From positions 1-24,002 of the IMG/VR virus record IMGVR_UViG_3300025771_000183: 24,002 nucleotides of DNA; one strand, 5' to 3'. This DNA comes from a virus. The position numbers and the translations under genes are program-made. How positions within the stretch are numbered: position 1 is the first letter of the stretch; each line of letters opens with the position of its first letter. Of this stretch, positions 13,501-21,746 are shown piece by piece. The notes under the pieces are model-generated. The model made no database searches. It was not told the DNA's origin and was given only the letters and a program-made list of their open reading frames with translations.

Positions 13501-15235
13501 TTCCTGTTGAAGTACCATCTGCTGTAGTAAGACCCATTGTAAATTTATCAGCAGACTCATCCCACATAAAGATACCATTATCTTGATTACCTCTATTTAT
13601 AAGCATACCTGAATCATTTACAGGACTACCTGTTAATCCTGCATTAAGCTGGAATAAGTTATCTTCTATATCTAGGTTTGTTGTATCAAGAGATGTAAGA
13701 GTTCCATTAACAGTAAGATTACCTGCAACTGTTAAGCTGTCTGCAATCTGAACATCATCAGGTAGTGTTAGTGTTATGTCTGCAGACTCACTACCACTTC
13801 CTGACACTGTAATCTTATTAGCAGTTCCTGTAATTGTTTGAACATAGTTACCTGTTGTATCAGTTCCTAATGCAACAGAATTAGCACTAACGCTTGTTGC
13901 TTGTATTCCTAATGCATCAACAAATGATTTAGTAACTCTAGCATCAATAGCTGAATTTGCTCTTGTATCTGTATAGTATAAATTTGTGTTTTCAGTTAAA
14001 TCAGCAGTTGTTTTATTACCAAATGCAGAATCAAATCTTGTCGTTGTGTAATATAAATTTGTGCCTTCTGATAAATCGCTTGTTGATTTAGCTGTAAATG
14101 CAGAATCAAATCTAGCTTGCGTATAATATAAGTTTGTATTCTCAACAACTATAGAAGTATCAAGTGTTGATGTAACCGCTTGATTAGAGCCATTACCTAT
14201 AAATATCTTGCCATTATCTAAGTTAGGAGTAGCGTTGCTTCTTCCAGCACCACCTACTTTAATAGAACCATTAACAGCATGACTTCTTAATACTTTACCT
14301 ATGTTTTGTATTTGTGCTGATTCTCCACTTGGAGCTGTAGTTGTATATTCACCTGCTGTTGTAGATACATAAAGTATTTCACCAACTGATTCATTAGAAG
14401 TATCAATAGATGTTAAATTACCAAAAGTAACTATTTGTAGATTGTTATTAGCATTAGCATCTTCTATTGCCATACCAAATGCAGGCATTTTAGAAGCATC
14501 ATCAGCCTTTGCTTTACCTACTGTAGTTGTATTTCCTGAAACACCTGACACATAAACAACATCACCTTTAGATAATGCTACATCTGCTTTTGCTGTAAAT
14601 CTAACAGCACCATCAATATCACCAACAAATTCATCTGTTGCAGTAATTAAATTAAAAGTAACATCATCAGTTGTAGCTACAGCTTGTCCTATAGCAATAC
14701 TAGGAGTAGAACCTTCACCAGTTCCACCTGTTACTGTTACACCAGTTCCACCTGACATAGATTCAACATAATCACCAGTTGTATCAGTTCCTAAAGTAAT
14801 AGAATTAATTTGCACAACTGTATCTATATCAACATTAGCACTACCATCAAAAGATACTGATCCCACAACATCACCTGATAAAGATATAGTTCTAGCTGTA
14901 CTTAGGGTATCAGCAGAATCAGCATTACCTGTTAAGTCTCCAGTTACATTACCAGTAACATTACCTGTTAAGTTACCAGTGACATCACCTGTCAAATTGC
15001 CTGTAAATGTATTAGATGCAGTAATACTAACACCTGTAGTAACCCAAGCATTATCAGCAGCGTTTCTAATCTTTAATACACTGCTTGATGTATCTACCCA
15101 TAATTGATGGGCAAATGTAGTTGATGGTTCTGTTGCTCCACTGTTTGTAGTTGCAATAGCAGATAAAGCATTGTTTAAATCTGCTCTAAAGTTTGCACCT
15201 GTTTGGTTTGCTATGTTGTAATCGTGTTGTGCCAT
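10511..15235 (-). CDS. Repetitive tail fibre protein, 1574 aa
   Basis: The largest gene in the window. The N-terminus (QTGANFRADLNNALSAIATT, then HQLWVDTSSSVLKIRNAADN) is a typical phage fibre head domain that anchors to the tail. Residues 80-103 are six tetrapeptides of type [ND][LV]TG. Residues 365-862 hold nine copies of a [ST]-D-L-[ST]-E-G-T-N-L-Y-Y-T-x-x-R element, some 24 residues apart. Later parts contain beta-strand repeats (NLHIRGSNQLLLQNNDGTKN) and a Ser/Gly/Asn-rich shaft. The C-terminal ~130 residues (EEGTWTPSITFGQSSTGITH onward) look like a receptor-binding tip. It probably forms a trimeric fibre that sets host range. The ribosome site is weak (AAGAGA). The trimeric state and the tip role are inference. 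Confidence 0.85.
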   Translation of the reverse strand: MAQHDYNIANQTGANFRADLNNALSAIATTNSGATEPSTTFAHQLWVDTSSSVLKIRNAADNAWVTTGVSITASNTFTGNLTGDVTGNLTGNVTGNVTGDLTGNADSADTLSTARTISLSGDVVGSVSFDGSANVDIDTVVQINSITLGTDTTGDYVESMSGGTGVTVTGGTGEGSTPSIAIGQAVATTDDVTFNLITATDEFVGDIDGAVRFTAKADVALSKGDVVYVSGVSGNTTTVGKAKADDASKMPAFGMAIEDANANNNLQIVTFGNLTSIDTSNESVGEILYVSTTAGEYTTTAPSGESAQIQNIGKVLRSHAVNGSIKVGGAGRSNATPNLDNGKIFIGNGSNQAVTSTLDTSIVVENTNLYYTQARFDSAFTAKSTSDLSEGTNLYYTTTRFDSAFGNKTTADLTENTNLYYTDTRANSAIDARVTKSFVDALGIQATSVSANSVALGTDTTGNYVQTITGTANKITVSGSGSESADITLTLPDDVQIADSLTVAGNLTVNGTLTSLDTTNLDIEDNLFQLNAGLTGSPVNDSGMLINRGNQDNGIFMWDESADKFTMGLTTADGTSTGNITLNSLGTLVVNVEGNVTGNVTGQVSDISNFTTANLTENTNLYYTDARARAAISATGDISYNSTTGVISFSAGTPVTSVNTQTGVVVLDTDDISEGSTNQYFTTGRARTSISASGDIAYNSTTGVISFTAGTSPVTSVNTQTGAVVLDSDDIAEGSTNIYYTNNRADARVNLQTGANLDLSSKSTSDLSEGTNLYHTTERVQDVVAGQFVTNGSHTGISFVYDDAGDGAIDATVSLSSFSTSDLSEGTNLYYTDARFDTRLGTKSTSDLSEGSNLYYTDARVQAVSINNVVEDTTPQLGGDLASNGNMIRFGDSSSATDDRLKFGVSNDLQIYHDGSNSYIDEVGTGNLHIRGSNQLLLQNNDGTKNFVVGNNSDGWVKLYYDNTEKLATSSTGVDITGTLIVDTTINVNDATGYGNIELGGASGGYVDFKTPFNDDFDARIFYGGTNFQITTNADQPILLRHNNSTRLATTSSGIDVTGTVELDNLTVAGSQGTDGQVLTSTGSGIAWEDATGTGTTINNNANNRVITGSDTADTLEAESGLTYDGSNLGVTGTVNSMTIAASGFTCPTSQNFVINSPNALRINIDSNNDGTAEAFTIGHNQDTAANTNVLFNITESGTTTLNSKLDLNFEKQLVAGIPTNNISVTDTTSLAAGVGGAINFSGVYQTGGSTTAFASIEASKETATHNEYGGALVFKTRQDQGSQNEHMRITSTGAVIVGGTSPLGSATFTVDSDSAAIAVFDGSSASGGYLQFRNNNTAKGVLGFGSNAGASSVNNMILGTNTGSLQINVPETAGAAIKLEFGNNDNTTRRTVQAYKDNFEPAAADTGVVGLGSPTSKWKDLYLSGGAYLGGTAAGNKLEDYEEGTWTPSITFGQSSTGITHNVQNGKYVKIGSAVYVSCHCSLSSKGTAAGIADINGLPFTINQQAFGAFQPIGDRQGLSTAGVPVNLYLAAGNAYARLYKNGFTGTGNSTVTNANFTNTTDIDVNFVYYTDS
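12650..14143 (-). repeat. Nine dispersed N-L-Y-Y-T repeats in the tail fibre gene
   Basis: Copies fall at about residues 365, 387, 411, 613, 671, 729, 765, 821 and 845 of the fibre. Most read SEGTNLYYT or TENTNLYYT followed by x-A-R; two are diverged (NQYFT, NIYYT) and one has NLYHT. Closely spaced pairs are about 24 residues apart, giving DNA repeats able to recombine. Confidence 0.85.
12989..13342 (-). repeat. Tandem duplication of about 58-59 codons in the tail fibre gene
   Basis: Residues 632-689 and 690-749 are near copies: each has I-S-A-[TS]-G-D-I-[SA]-Y-N-S-T-T-G-V-I-S-F, then PVTSVNTQTG, then VVLD, and ends in a D-D-I-[SA]-E-G-S-T-N repeat. The second copy has one extra residue (TSPV versus TPV). 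It is a recent segmental duplication by the look of the DNA. Confidence 0.85.
14927..14998 (-). repeat. 12-bp tandem repeat encoding [ND][LV]TG
   Basis: Six consecutive tetrapeptides (NLTG DVTG NLTG NVTG NVTG) plus DLTG at fibre residues 80-103 come from 12-bp imperfect tandem repeats. A shorter relic, NVTGNVTG, recurs at about residues 594-602. Such repeats can change copy number by slippage and alter fibre length. Confidence 0.8.
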
Positions 15236-15315
15236 ATTAAAATCTCTTTTGTATTAATTTTATACCTATCTTAAATATTTATAAATTCTTTTTCATTAGT
15301 AAATCATTTTTTTAT

Positions 15316-15672
15316 TCATTCAGTTTCAGTAGGATTAGGAGCACCATATAATAAATTTGTAAATGCATAATTAATATTGTCATTACTTTCATAAAAGCTA
15401 TTAATCCAATCCTCTGCTATTTCATTTGTTACTTCATCTATATCAATAAAAGATTCATTAGATGTGTTAATTTGAGAGGGATTAAAACAAATCATTTCAT
15501 CTTCTAATGTATAAGTATTACCACTACCATCATTATCAGTACCTACCAATCTGTAATGAATGTTATATACAATACTTTTACCGCCTTCCTCTATTGGTTT
15601 TGCATAAATATTTTTAACTGTAACCTCAGTTGAAAAAGTATGAACATCTGAAACATTATCATTCCATGGCAT
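15316..15672 (-). CDS. Small tail-region protein, 118 aa
   Basis: Acidic, strand-rich protein: TEVTVKNIYAKPIEEGGKSI, then VYNIHYRLVGTDNDGSGNTY, MICFNPSQI, and IDIDEVTNEIAEDWINSFYE before a polar end. The Y-N-I-H-Y-R strand and the D-E-V-T...DW-I helix match W-N-V-H-W-K and D-S-V-T...AW-V of the 104-residue protein at 9664-9978, so the two are probably diverged copies. It lies between the gpJ-like hub and the tail fibre, with 80 bp of AT-rich DNA before the fibre start that shows no clear promoter. A fibre-attachment or chaperone role is possible but unproven. Confidence 0.65.
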   Translation of the reverse strand: MPWNDNVSDVHTFSTEVTVKNIYAKPIEEGGKSIVYNIHYRLVGTDNDGSGNTYTLEDEMICFNPSQINTSNESFIDIDEVTNEIAEDWINSFYESNDNINYAFTNLLYGAPNPTETE

Positions 15673-15681
15673 TTTTATCTC

Positions 15682-18345
15682 CTATGTACTAAATTTAACC
15701 AATCTAACATCACATCCACCAATATATTGTGTATTACTATCACCTTCTGCATATATAAAAAAGTTTAATGTACCTGTGCCTGTATATCGAAAAGCTATAG
15801 GAATATTCCCACTATCTTTTGATGTAGTTAATCTACTTCCACTAATCCATCCACCAGTTAAATATACTAAATCTGTAGAAACGTAAATAGCATGAGAAGC
15901 ACTTTCTGTAATTTTAGTAACATCATAAAATGAAACTACTGTATTAACATCGTAACCAGCTCCTGAACCATAAGTGCCATCTGACACTAGAAAACTTATA
16001 TTTTTAACTTGTCCAGCAAAAGAGCCTTTGTATACTCTTACATAGCCAGTATAAAAACCTGCTTCTGATCCTATTTCTGCTACATGGCGATAATTAAAAT
16101 CGTTTTCATTCCAATAGCCTAAAGTAGTACCTGTTTTTTCACCGCCATTAGTAGGTAAAAATAAATTAGTAGTAATAATCTTGCTTGCTTGTATAGTATT
16201 TGCCTGAATATCAATACCACCTACAGGTTCATTGACTATAGTAAATGGTAGGGTGGCTGCATCTGATTCTGAACCTAATACATTTAAAGAAGTAACGCTT
16301 GCTGTATATGAGCCAACTGGTAAGAATTTTAAATCACAATTATTAATATCTACCAATCTATTCATTACTTGATTAGGCGTTGTTTCATCATCAACAATAT
16401 TTACCCTGTATTGATAATCGGGAAAATCAGTTGGTAAATCCCATGTTAAAAAAGGTCTACCTGTTGAACTTGACAAAGTATCAGTAAAAGATAAATTTGT
16501 TGGCGGTTTAACTGCGTAAGCTGAAGGTGGATTTGATTTATCTTCAACTGGTTCTTGAGCTGGAACTTCCCATGTATATACATCAAAGTATTCAATTAAA
16601 CTAACTGCTACTAATCCATTAGGCTGTAATTCTAATGCTTCAACCCTGCAAAACTTACCTGAGAATCCTAATGGCGTATATGATAGTGTTACTATATCTC
16701 CTACATTAAGTTTATACATTTCAGGAGTTCCTAAAAACTGCATAGTTGTTTGATTTCTACTTCTTGTAAGAATTGCTTTACCCATGTTGTAAGCAATATA
16801 TGGATTTGTAATCCAAGGAAATTCAGCCTTAACTTCTAATATTTCATCGCCATCATCTGAATAATATTCAGGAGATGCATCATGTAAAACAATTGCTGTA
16901 TCTAGTTCATAGTTTTTATTGGCATTAAAAAATTCAACAATAACTTTATTTGCTTTATTATCTTTTTTACCATAATCAACTGATATACCAACATCAGCAA
17001 TAATATGTTCATCAGTTATTGTAAATGTTGATGAGCCTGTATCTTCTATTTGTAATTCGTATTGACCATTTATATAAAGAAAAATACCTCTCATATTAGC
17101 AAGAAGCTCTTTAGCATTATCCATTACATTTTTATTAGTATCTAAATAACCATTACAATGAAATCTTTTAACTTTACCTAATTCAGTACCAACAACACCT
17201 GAATAATTGCTAGTAAAATAATCGTTTACATAAACAATCCACTCTTGAGACGTATCATAAAACTGATTAGTTTTAACATCTGTAATCTCTACACCATCAA
17301 GAACTTTAGTGCTACTAGCATCGTATAAATCTATAATGTCACTAACTTTATTTTGCCACCATTGAGTATTTGCAGAAGCACCACTAATAGTAAAAAAGTT
17401 ATCGCCACTATTTGCACTCCATGTAAGTGATTGTGCTGAACCATTAAAATATGGTTGGTCTACTAATGTCTCGCAAATAGTAGCTGCTGTACCAAAAGTG
17501 GTAAAATTAATTTGTGAGTTTGTTAATCCCTTGCCGTAATCATTGTCACGAATAAAATCGAGGAAACATAAAGCTGGATTATTTCCTATAACTTTGCCTG
17601 TACTATCTGTATATGCTGTTTCACCACTTCTAGGGTCATAAATTCTTTTACCTTTAACTTGTACTGTTAGTTGTGGTACACCTCTGAACATTCCCTCAGT
17701 ATCAAACTTATAGTGTGCTGAAATGTAACAAACACCATCTAACCTATGTGCTGAAGTCCAATTAGGCATAGATGCAACCAGCATTGGGTCTGCTGTTTGT
17801 GATGATGCTCCATGATGCAAGTTAAATGTAATTCTATATCTTGATGTTGGACTAGTACCAAATCCACCAGCACCAGCACTAATAGTTGAACCTACTTGAG
17901 AAGCACTATTTAAAGCTCTATGACCTGAGTATCCACTTTCACCATTTCTATCAGAACCAATATAACTACCATATTTAAATCTTTTAGGGTCTGTTAATGG
18001 ATTACCATCTAATTCAATAGTTCTACCAAGTATTTCATCACATTCACCTACTGATAAAGCATAAACTACAAACAAGTGCCTTGAATCGTTATCAGACACA
18101 TCCATATACACAACTTGTGCTCCAACCCTTCTTGTACCATATATAACAGGAATCTTACCACCAGCAGAAGTTTTGTTAGCTAAGATGTCTTGACCTTTAG
18201 CCATCATCTGTCTAGCTTGCATGTAGCCTTTTACACCTACTACTAGTGTTGCTAAATTAACAATATTAACTATTGTTTTTAATACTTCACTTGCTTCGTA
18301 TGTAGCTTTAGCCCATCTAAAAAACTGAAATACTTTATCAAGCAT
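15682..18345 (-). CDS. Tail tip / host-specificity hub protein, gpJ-like
   Basis: The 887-residue protein has the layout of lambda gpJ-family hubs. A hydrophobic N-terminal segment (TIVNIVNLATLVVGVKGYMQ) is followed by KIPVIYGTRRVGAQVVYMDV at 64-83, and the signature FLDFIRDNDYGKGL at 261-274. A tail-hub core runs to about 600. A fibronectin-III-like domain at about 612-700 starts KPPTNLSFTD and contains FLTWDLPTDFPDYQYRVNIV. The C-terminal 170 residues are strand-rich (a carbohydrate-binding-like module is possible). It caps the distal tail and carries the fibre. It is shorter than lambda gpJ (1132 aa). The stop of the preceding DUF2163-like gene abuts its start, and it is followed by a small tail gene and the fibre. 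Confidence 0.82.
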   Translation of the reverse strand: MLDKVFQFFRWAKATYEASEVLKTIVNIVNLATLVVGVKGYMQARQMMAKGQDILANKTSAGGKIPVIYGTRRVGAQVVYMDVSDNDSRHLFVVYALSVGECDEILGRTIELDGNPLTDPKRFKYGSYIGSDRNGESGYSGHRALNSASQVGSTISAGAGGFGTSPTSRYRITFNLHHGASSQTADPMLVASMPNWTSAHRLDGVCYISAHYKFDTEGMFRGVPQLTVQVKGKRIYDPRSGETAYTDSTGKVIGNNPALCFLDFIRDNDYGKGLTNSQINFTTFGTAATICETLVDQPYFNGSAQSLTWSANSGDNFFTISGASANTQWWQNKVSDIIDLYDASSTKVLDGVEITDVKTNQFYDTSQEWIVYVNDYFTSNYSGVVGTELGKVKRFHCNGYLDTNKNVMDNAKELLANMRGIFLYINGQYELQIEDTGSSTFTITDEHIIADVGISVDYGKKDNKANKVIVEFFNANKNYELDTAIVLHDASPEYYSDDGDEILEVKAEFPWITNPYIAYNMGKAILTRSRNQTTMQFLGTPEMYKLNVGDIVTLSYTPLGFSGKFCRVEALELQPNGLVAVSLIEYFDVYTWEVPAQEPVEDKSNPPSAYAVKPPTNLSFTDTLSSSTGRPFLTWDLPTDFPDYQYRVNIVDDETTPNQVMNRLVDINNCDLKFLPVGSYTASVTSLNVLGSESDAATLPFTIVNEPVGGIDIQANTIQASKIITTNLFLPTNGGEKTGTTLGYWNENDFNYRHVAEIGSEAGFYTGYVRVYKGSFAGQVKNISFLVSDGTYGSGAGYDVNTVVSFYDVTKITESASHAIYVSTDLVYLTGGWISGSRLTTSKDSGNIPIAFRYTGTGTLNFFIYAEGDSNTQYIGGCDVRLVKFST

Positions 18346-18891
18346 TTAGACACCCCACCTTACATCTGATTTTACTTGAGTAGCAAATTCCATACCTCTA
18401 TCGCCTGAACTAAATGCTTGTTGTGAATCTTCAGAGAAATGTCTACCCTTAGTTAAATTCCAATTTGCCCAATGACTTGCAACAGTCATAGATAATGTAG
18501 ATTCATTTATGCTTTCTGCAATTGCAATATTTCTAATTTGTCCAGTAAAATAATTTATTGCACCTATAATAGTTTCGCCTGAAAAATAAGCTAAATAAAT
18601 ATCTACTGTTTTATCTGTAAAAGAACCATCTTGTACTAAAGACCTGACTTGGTCGGTGATATTAGAGAAACCTATATTAATTTCATTAACTTGTAATTGA
18701 CCTGTTTCAGTTGTTGAATCGACTGTTAAGAAAGAACCACCAGCTTCATAAGTGTTTGAATCATAGGTTACATTAGTATACCAATCAGTTAATCTAATAG
18801 TTGAAGATAAATTAAGTTCAACTAAAAATGCCATCTTTGTTGCTTCTGCTGATACTTGAGTTTGTAAAGCAGAAGATAAACTTCTAGGCAT
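18346..18891 (-). CDS. Distal tail protein, DUF2163/BR0599-like
   Basis: The 181-residue protein resembles the phage BR0599/DUF2163 family of the GTA-type distal tail: MAFLVELNLSSTIRLTDWYT near the N-terminus, DVQ-type strands GSFTDKTVDIYLAYFSGE, a GQIRNIAIAES strand, and the C-terminal hallmark ANWNLTKGRHFSEDSQQAFS followed by G-D-R-G. It should sit between the tape-measure end of the tail and the hub. It is shorter than the usual 270-300 residues, ending soon after the R-H-F motif; in many phages the remaining part is a separate peptidase-like gene, which is not seen here. The start overlaps the previous gene by 1 bp. Confidence 0.65.
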   Translation of the reverse strand: MPRSLSSALQTQVSAEATKMAFLVELNLSSTIRLTDWYTNVTYDSNTYEAGGSFLTVDSTTETGQLQVNEINIGFSNITDQVRSLVQDGSFTDKTVDIYLAYFSGETIIGAINYFTGQIRNIAIAESINESTLSMTVASHWANWNLTKGRHFSEDSQQAFSSGDRGMEFATQVKSDVRWGV

Positions 18892-19490
18892 TAGGTTATA
18901 ACCTCTCTAACATCAAATGAAATGTTATAGAAACCACTAGCATCTGTTGAATACATAATTTCATTAGACTCAAGATAAACAGTAAAGCTAGGTTTATTAA
19001 CAGTAATTGATTCGTTGTTTGCTAGAGATGCTACAAGTGGTGGTGATATAGTTACTGTTGCAGCACCGCCTGATGCGTTAGCATCTTCTGCAATCATATA
19101 AACTTTAGAATGATTTGCAAATTTAATCAAATCTCCAGCCTTTAAAGCTCCTGTTGTTTGTGAAAATCCATCAGCAGCAATTTGGGTATTTCCTACTGCA
19201 AATGTATTTGTGGTTAAAATATCTGTCTCATCTTTGCTTGCACCTAAATTATCTAATGGTGCTTGTATAGTAAAGTCCCCAAAAGAACCTTTTTGTTTTT
19301 GTAAAAATGCAAATACTTCTTGAGCCTTTTCTTGTTGTAAAGGTGGCATTTGCACTGTAAAAGAAAAATATTGGCTACCTATTTGTCTGACTTGTCTTTT
19401 ACCTGATAAGGTTTGATTCAATAAAGTAGGTCTATTATCTTTAAAATTTAAACTTCTAAAATTGGGAGATGTTGGAAATTGTCCTGACAT
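18891..19490 (-). CDS. Minor (distal) tail protein, 199 aa
   Basis: The product begins SGQFPTSPNFRSLNFKDNRP and continues LLNQTLSGKRQVRQIGSQYF then SFTVQMPPLQQEKAQEVFAF, a pattern known from distal tail proteins of marine phages: bind, measure, Q-x-x-F-x-F of a tail-tube-derived fold. A later strand-rich part (ALKAGDLIKFANHSKVYMIA) and the final SFDVREVIT fit a distal tail or gpM/Dit-like protein. It follows the tape-measure gene directly (1-bp overlap), which is where the lambda-type distal tail protein M lies. Exact homology is uncertain. Confidence 0.6.
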   Translation of the reverse strand: MSGQFPTSPNFRSLNFKDNRPTLLNQTLSGKRQVRQIGSQYFSFTVQMPPLQQEKAQEVFAFLQKQKGSFGDFTIQAPLDNLGASKDETDILTTNTFAVGNTQIAADGFSQTTGALKAGDLIKFANHSKVYMIAEDANASGGAATVTISPPLVASLANNESITVNKPSFTVYLESNEIMYSTDASGFYNISFDVREVIT

Positions 19491-21271
19491 TATACGACTC
19501 CCATTTTGCCTTGATTATTCATGGCATTGTTTATGATTGATGTTATCAATCCTTTTCTTGATGCTAGTAATTGATCAAATCCAGCAGCATCTACTGTTGA
19601 AATATTAAAGTTGACTGTAGCTCCCATACCTTGACCTTTAGTATGGTCGATAACAGTTTCATTAGGATGTAGTATTGCAGGGAATCCACCTCTACCATCT
19701 ATACCGCCTGCTCTTGCACCCATACCTGTAAAACCACCGCCTTCGTTTGATGGTATTGTTGTAGGTATGCTTAAACCTGATGTATCTATTTTGGGTTTAA
19801 AAAAACTACCAAATGATGCAAACATTTTATCTATTACTAATTTTTGTACTGCTATTCTAATTAACTCTCTTACTATAGATGTAGCATAATCTTTAAATGA
19901 TGCTTTTCCTTTTTCTAAGAAATCCATAGTCAACTGAGTTAATCCATCGTATGACTTTTTAAACACACCCTGCATTTCTTCTTGCATGGTTTTGATATTA
20001 GTAAAGAAATCTTTATAACCTCTTTCAGCATCCATTAAGAATTGTTCTAGTGCTGTTAATGGTGTAAACCCTGTTCCACCTTCATCGCCTTTTGCATTAG
20101 GATCTCTGCCAAGTAATAAATCCATAAAAGAAGGTATTTTTATTTTTTTAAAAACTGCATTAGTTCTCTTTTCTATTTTTTTACCTAAAGCAGCTATTTC
20201 TGCATCAAGCTCTTTGTCTTTTTCTTTGAAACTAATCATTTTTTGCAGTTCTTTAAATTTAATTTTGAATCTGTCAATCATATTTGGCAGCATTCTTTTA
20301 AAGACTTCTTGAAAAACTGTGCCTATTTCATTTCTAAATATATAAGCAGCAGAGAGTACAGCAGCAAAACCGCTTATTAAAGCAATAACTGGATTTGCTC
20401 TCATTGTTGCATTTAGTGCAACAAAACCTAATCTCAATTTATTTACAGCTAAAAGCGTACCAGCCAAAACTGGAATTAATATAAAGTCCAAGTTTTCTGC
20501 AAATTTATTTACTACAGAAGCAAAAGTTGAAAAACCATTAGTGGCTTTTTGCACATCACCAACAATAAATTGAAAGTTATTTCTTAAAGCTACACCAGCC
20601 TGACCTAGTGTCATGGGCATCTCTTTAATTTGCTCATTAGTTTCTTTCATGCCAGCAATAAGAATTGGCATTACAACTTCGGCTGTTAATTTTCCAGCAT
20701 GACCAAACTCTCTAAGCTCACCAATAGTTTTACCCAAACCTTCGGCTAACATCTTGGTAAGAATTGTGTTGTTTTCCATTACTGACCTAAGCTCATCACC
20801 TCTTAAAGCACCTGAGGCTAAACCCTGTGCTAACTGTCTAGCAGAGTTATTTGCCTCTTGAGCATGAGAACCAGCAATAATAAAGGTATTTGCCACTGTT
20901 TGCGTAGCATCAGCAACATCTTTTTGCGTTGCACCTAAATGATCTGTGGCTAGTGCAAGTCTAGTATATAACATAGCAACTGCATCAAAATCTGATCTTG
21001 AATCAGATGCAATTCTTCTCATGTGATCCATAGCTATTGCAGTTTTTTCAGCACTACCAGTTAAGGCATTCATTCTATTTTCAACGCCTATCATGACGTT
21101 AGCAGCATTAACTATTTCTCTAACACTAAAAGCAGCAACAATAGTATTTCTCAGACTTGCTAAAGCCTGATTCGTACTATTAATGTTTTTCTTAAAACTA
21201 TTAACCGCTTTAGCAGATTTATCATTTCCAATAAAATTAAAATGAATATCTGACTTAGTTAGAGCTGCCAT
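19490..21271 (-). CDS. Tail tape measure protein
   Basis: The 593-residue protein carries the tape measure domain (TIGR02675 type): residues 50-245 include GVENRMNALTGSAEKTAIAM, TQTVANTFIIAG and the hallmark QLAQGLASGALRGDELRSVM at 147-166. A hydrophobic stretch at about 261-312 (ILIPVLAGTLLAV, NPVIALISGFAAVLSAAYIF) is typical of the membrane-active part. The C-terminal 60 residues (GFPAILHPNETVIDHTKG) look like lambda gpH. It sets tail length; 593 residues would give a tail of the order of 90 nm by the usual 0.15 nm per residue rule, which is an estimate. Its start overlaps the end of the frameshifted chaperone extension by 17 bp. Confidence 0.9.
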   Translation of the reverse strand: MAALTKSDIHFNFIGNDKSAKAVNSFKKNINSTNQALASLRNTIVAAFSVREIVNAANVMIGVENRMNALTGSAEKTAIAMDHMRRIASDSRSDFDAVAMLYTRLALATDHLGATQKDVADATQTVANTFIIAGSHAQEANNSARQLAQGLASGALRGDELRSVMENNTILTKMLAEGLGKTIGELREFGHAGKLTAEVVMPILIAGMKETNEQIKEMPMTLGQAGVALRNNFQFIVGDVQKATNGFSTFASVVNKFAENLDFILIPVLAGTLLAVNKLRLGFVALNATMRANPVIALISGFAAVLSAAYIFRNEIGTVFQEVFKRMLPNMIDRFKIKFKELQKMISFKEKDKELDAEIAALGKKIEKRTNAVFKKIKIPSFMDLLLGRDPNAKGDEGGTGFTPLTALEQFLMDAERGYKDFFTNIKTMQEEMQGVFKKSYDGLTQLTMDFLEKGKASFKDYATSIVRELIRIAVQKLVIDKMFASFGSFFKPKIDTSGLSIPTTIPSNEGGGFTGMGARAGGIDGRGGFPAILHPNETVIDHTKGQGMGATVNFNISTVDAAGFDQLLASRKGLITSIINNAMNNQGKMGVV

Positions 21272-21742
21272 TCTTTTCTTCCTTTATTTCAAGATAAGCT
21301 AACCATCCTTGAAACTCCTCAACTGTCATTTCTTCAATTTCAGCTAAAGTTTTGTTTAGTTTTTCAGCTAGTGCATATTTTATGTATAGCTGCTTATCTT
21401 CAATTACTTTTTTTTAACTTCTTCCTGCGAAACATTATTCATCATTTCACTAGAAACTCTTATTAATACATCTCTATCAACCCTCTCCAATAAGGTTTTC
21501 TTATCAGCGATAGTAAATAACTTTTCTCCAGCTTCATCTAATGCTTTATAAATTAAAACATAAGCTAAAAGCTGTACGTCATCATCTTGAGCTAGTTTCA
21601 TAAATTTAGAAGTCTCTGAAAGAGTTATTGGTTTGCAATAAATCTTTAAAGGACTATCTTCATCCTCACCCCATTCAGGGACTTCTATAATTCTAGTTTC
21701 TAGGCTATCAAAATGCTTCTTTGCGTTATCTATAACTGACAT
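21255..21742 (-). CDS. Tail assembly chaperone, -1 frameshifted long form (gpGT-like)
   Basis: If ribosomes slip -1 at the A_AAA_AAG heptamer (21407-21413), translation leaves the short frame at residue 112 and goes on for 50 residues to a TAA at 21255-21257. The extension begins VIEDKQLYIKYALAEKLNKT and contains IEEMTVEEFQGWLAYLEIKE, which resembles the T domain of lambda-type chaperones. The total is 162 residues. As in lambda gpGT, the long form would link the tape measure to the tail tube subunits. Coding quality in the extension and its 17-bp overlap with the tape measure start support this. Frameshift frequency is unknown. Confidence 0.8.
21404..21742 (-). CDS. Tail assembly chaperone, short form (gpG-like)
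   Basis: The 112-residue zero-frame product starts MSVIDNAKKHFDSLETRIIE and contains LKIYCKPITLSETSKFMKLA and LLERVDRDVLIRVSSEMMNN, a pattern of phage tail assembly chaperones (TAC family). It ends in V-K-K-K directly before TAA. It lies between the tail tube and the tape measure genes, the fixed site of this gene in lambda-like phages. It would coat the tape measure before tail tube polymerisation and is not in the mature virion. Confidence 0.82.
   Translation of the reverse strand: MSVIDNAKKHFDSLETRIIEVPEWGEDEDSPLKIYCKPITLSETSKFMKLAQDDDVQLLAYVLIYKALDEAGEKLFTIADKKTLLERVDRDVLIRVSSEMMNNVSQEEVKKK
21407..21413 (-). promoter_or_regulatory. -1 ribosomal frameshift slippery site
   Basis: In frame, the leftward sequence reads GTT AAA AAA AAG TAA, giving the heptamer A_AAA_AAG (the dnaX type), one codon before the stop. 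An AGGAAG 7 bases upstream could act as an internal Shine-Dalgarno stimulator, and CAGCTA/TAGCTG (21387-21392 with 21365-21370) could form a weak downstream stem about 14 bases from the site. Confidence 0.78.
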
Positions 21743-21746
21743 TTTC

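Noticed and set aside
10888-13586. ORFs of 60-69 codons on either strand within the tail fibre gene
   Set aside because: They arise from the low-complexity repeats of the fibre in other frames.
15276-15283. TATAAATA on the leftward strand before the tail fibre, like a T4 late promoter
   Set aside because: Such an octamer is expected by chance in this AT-rich gap, and no T4-type late sigma factor is visible in the window.
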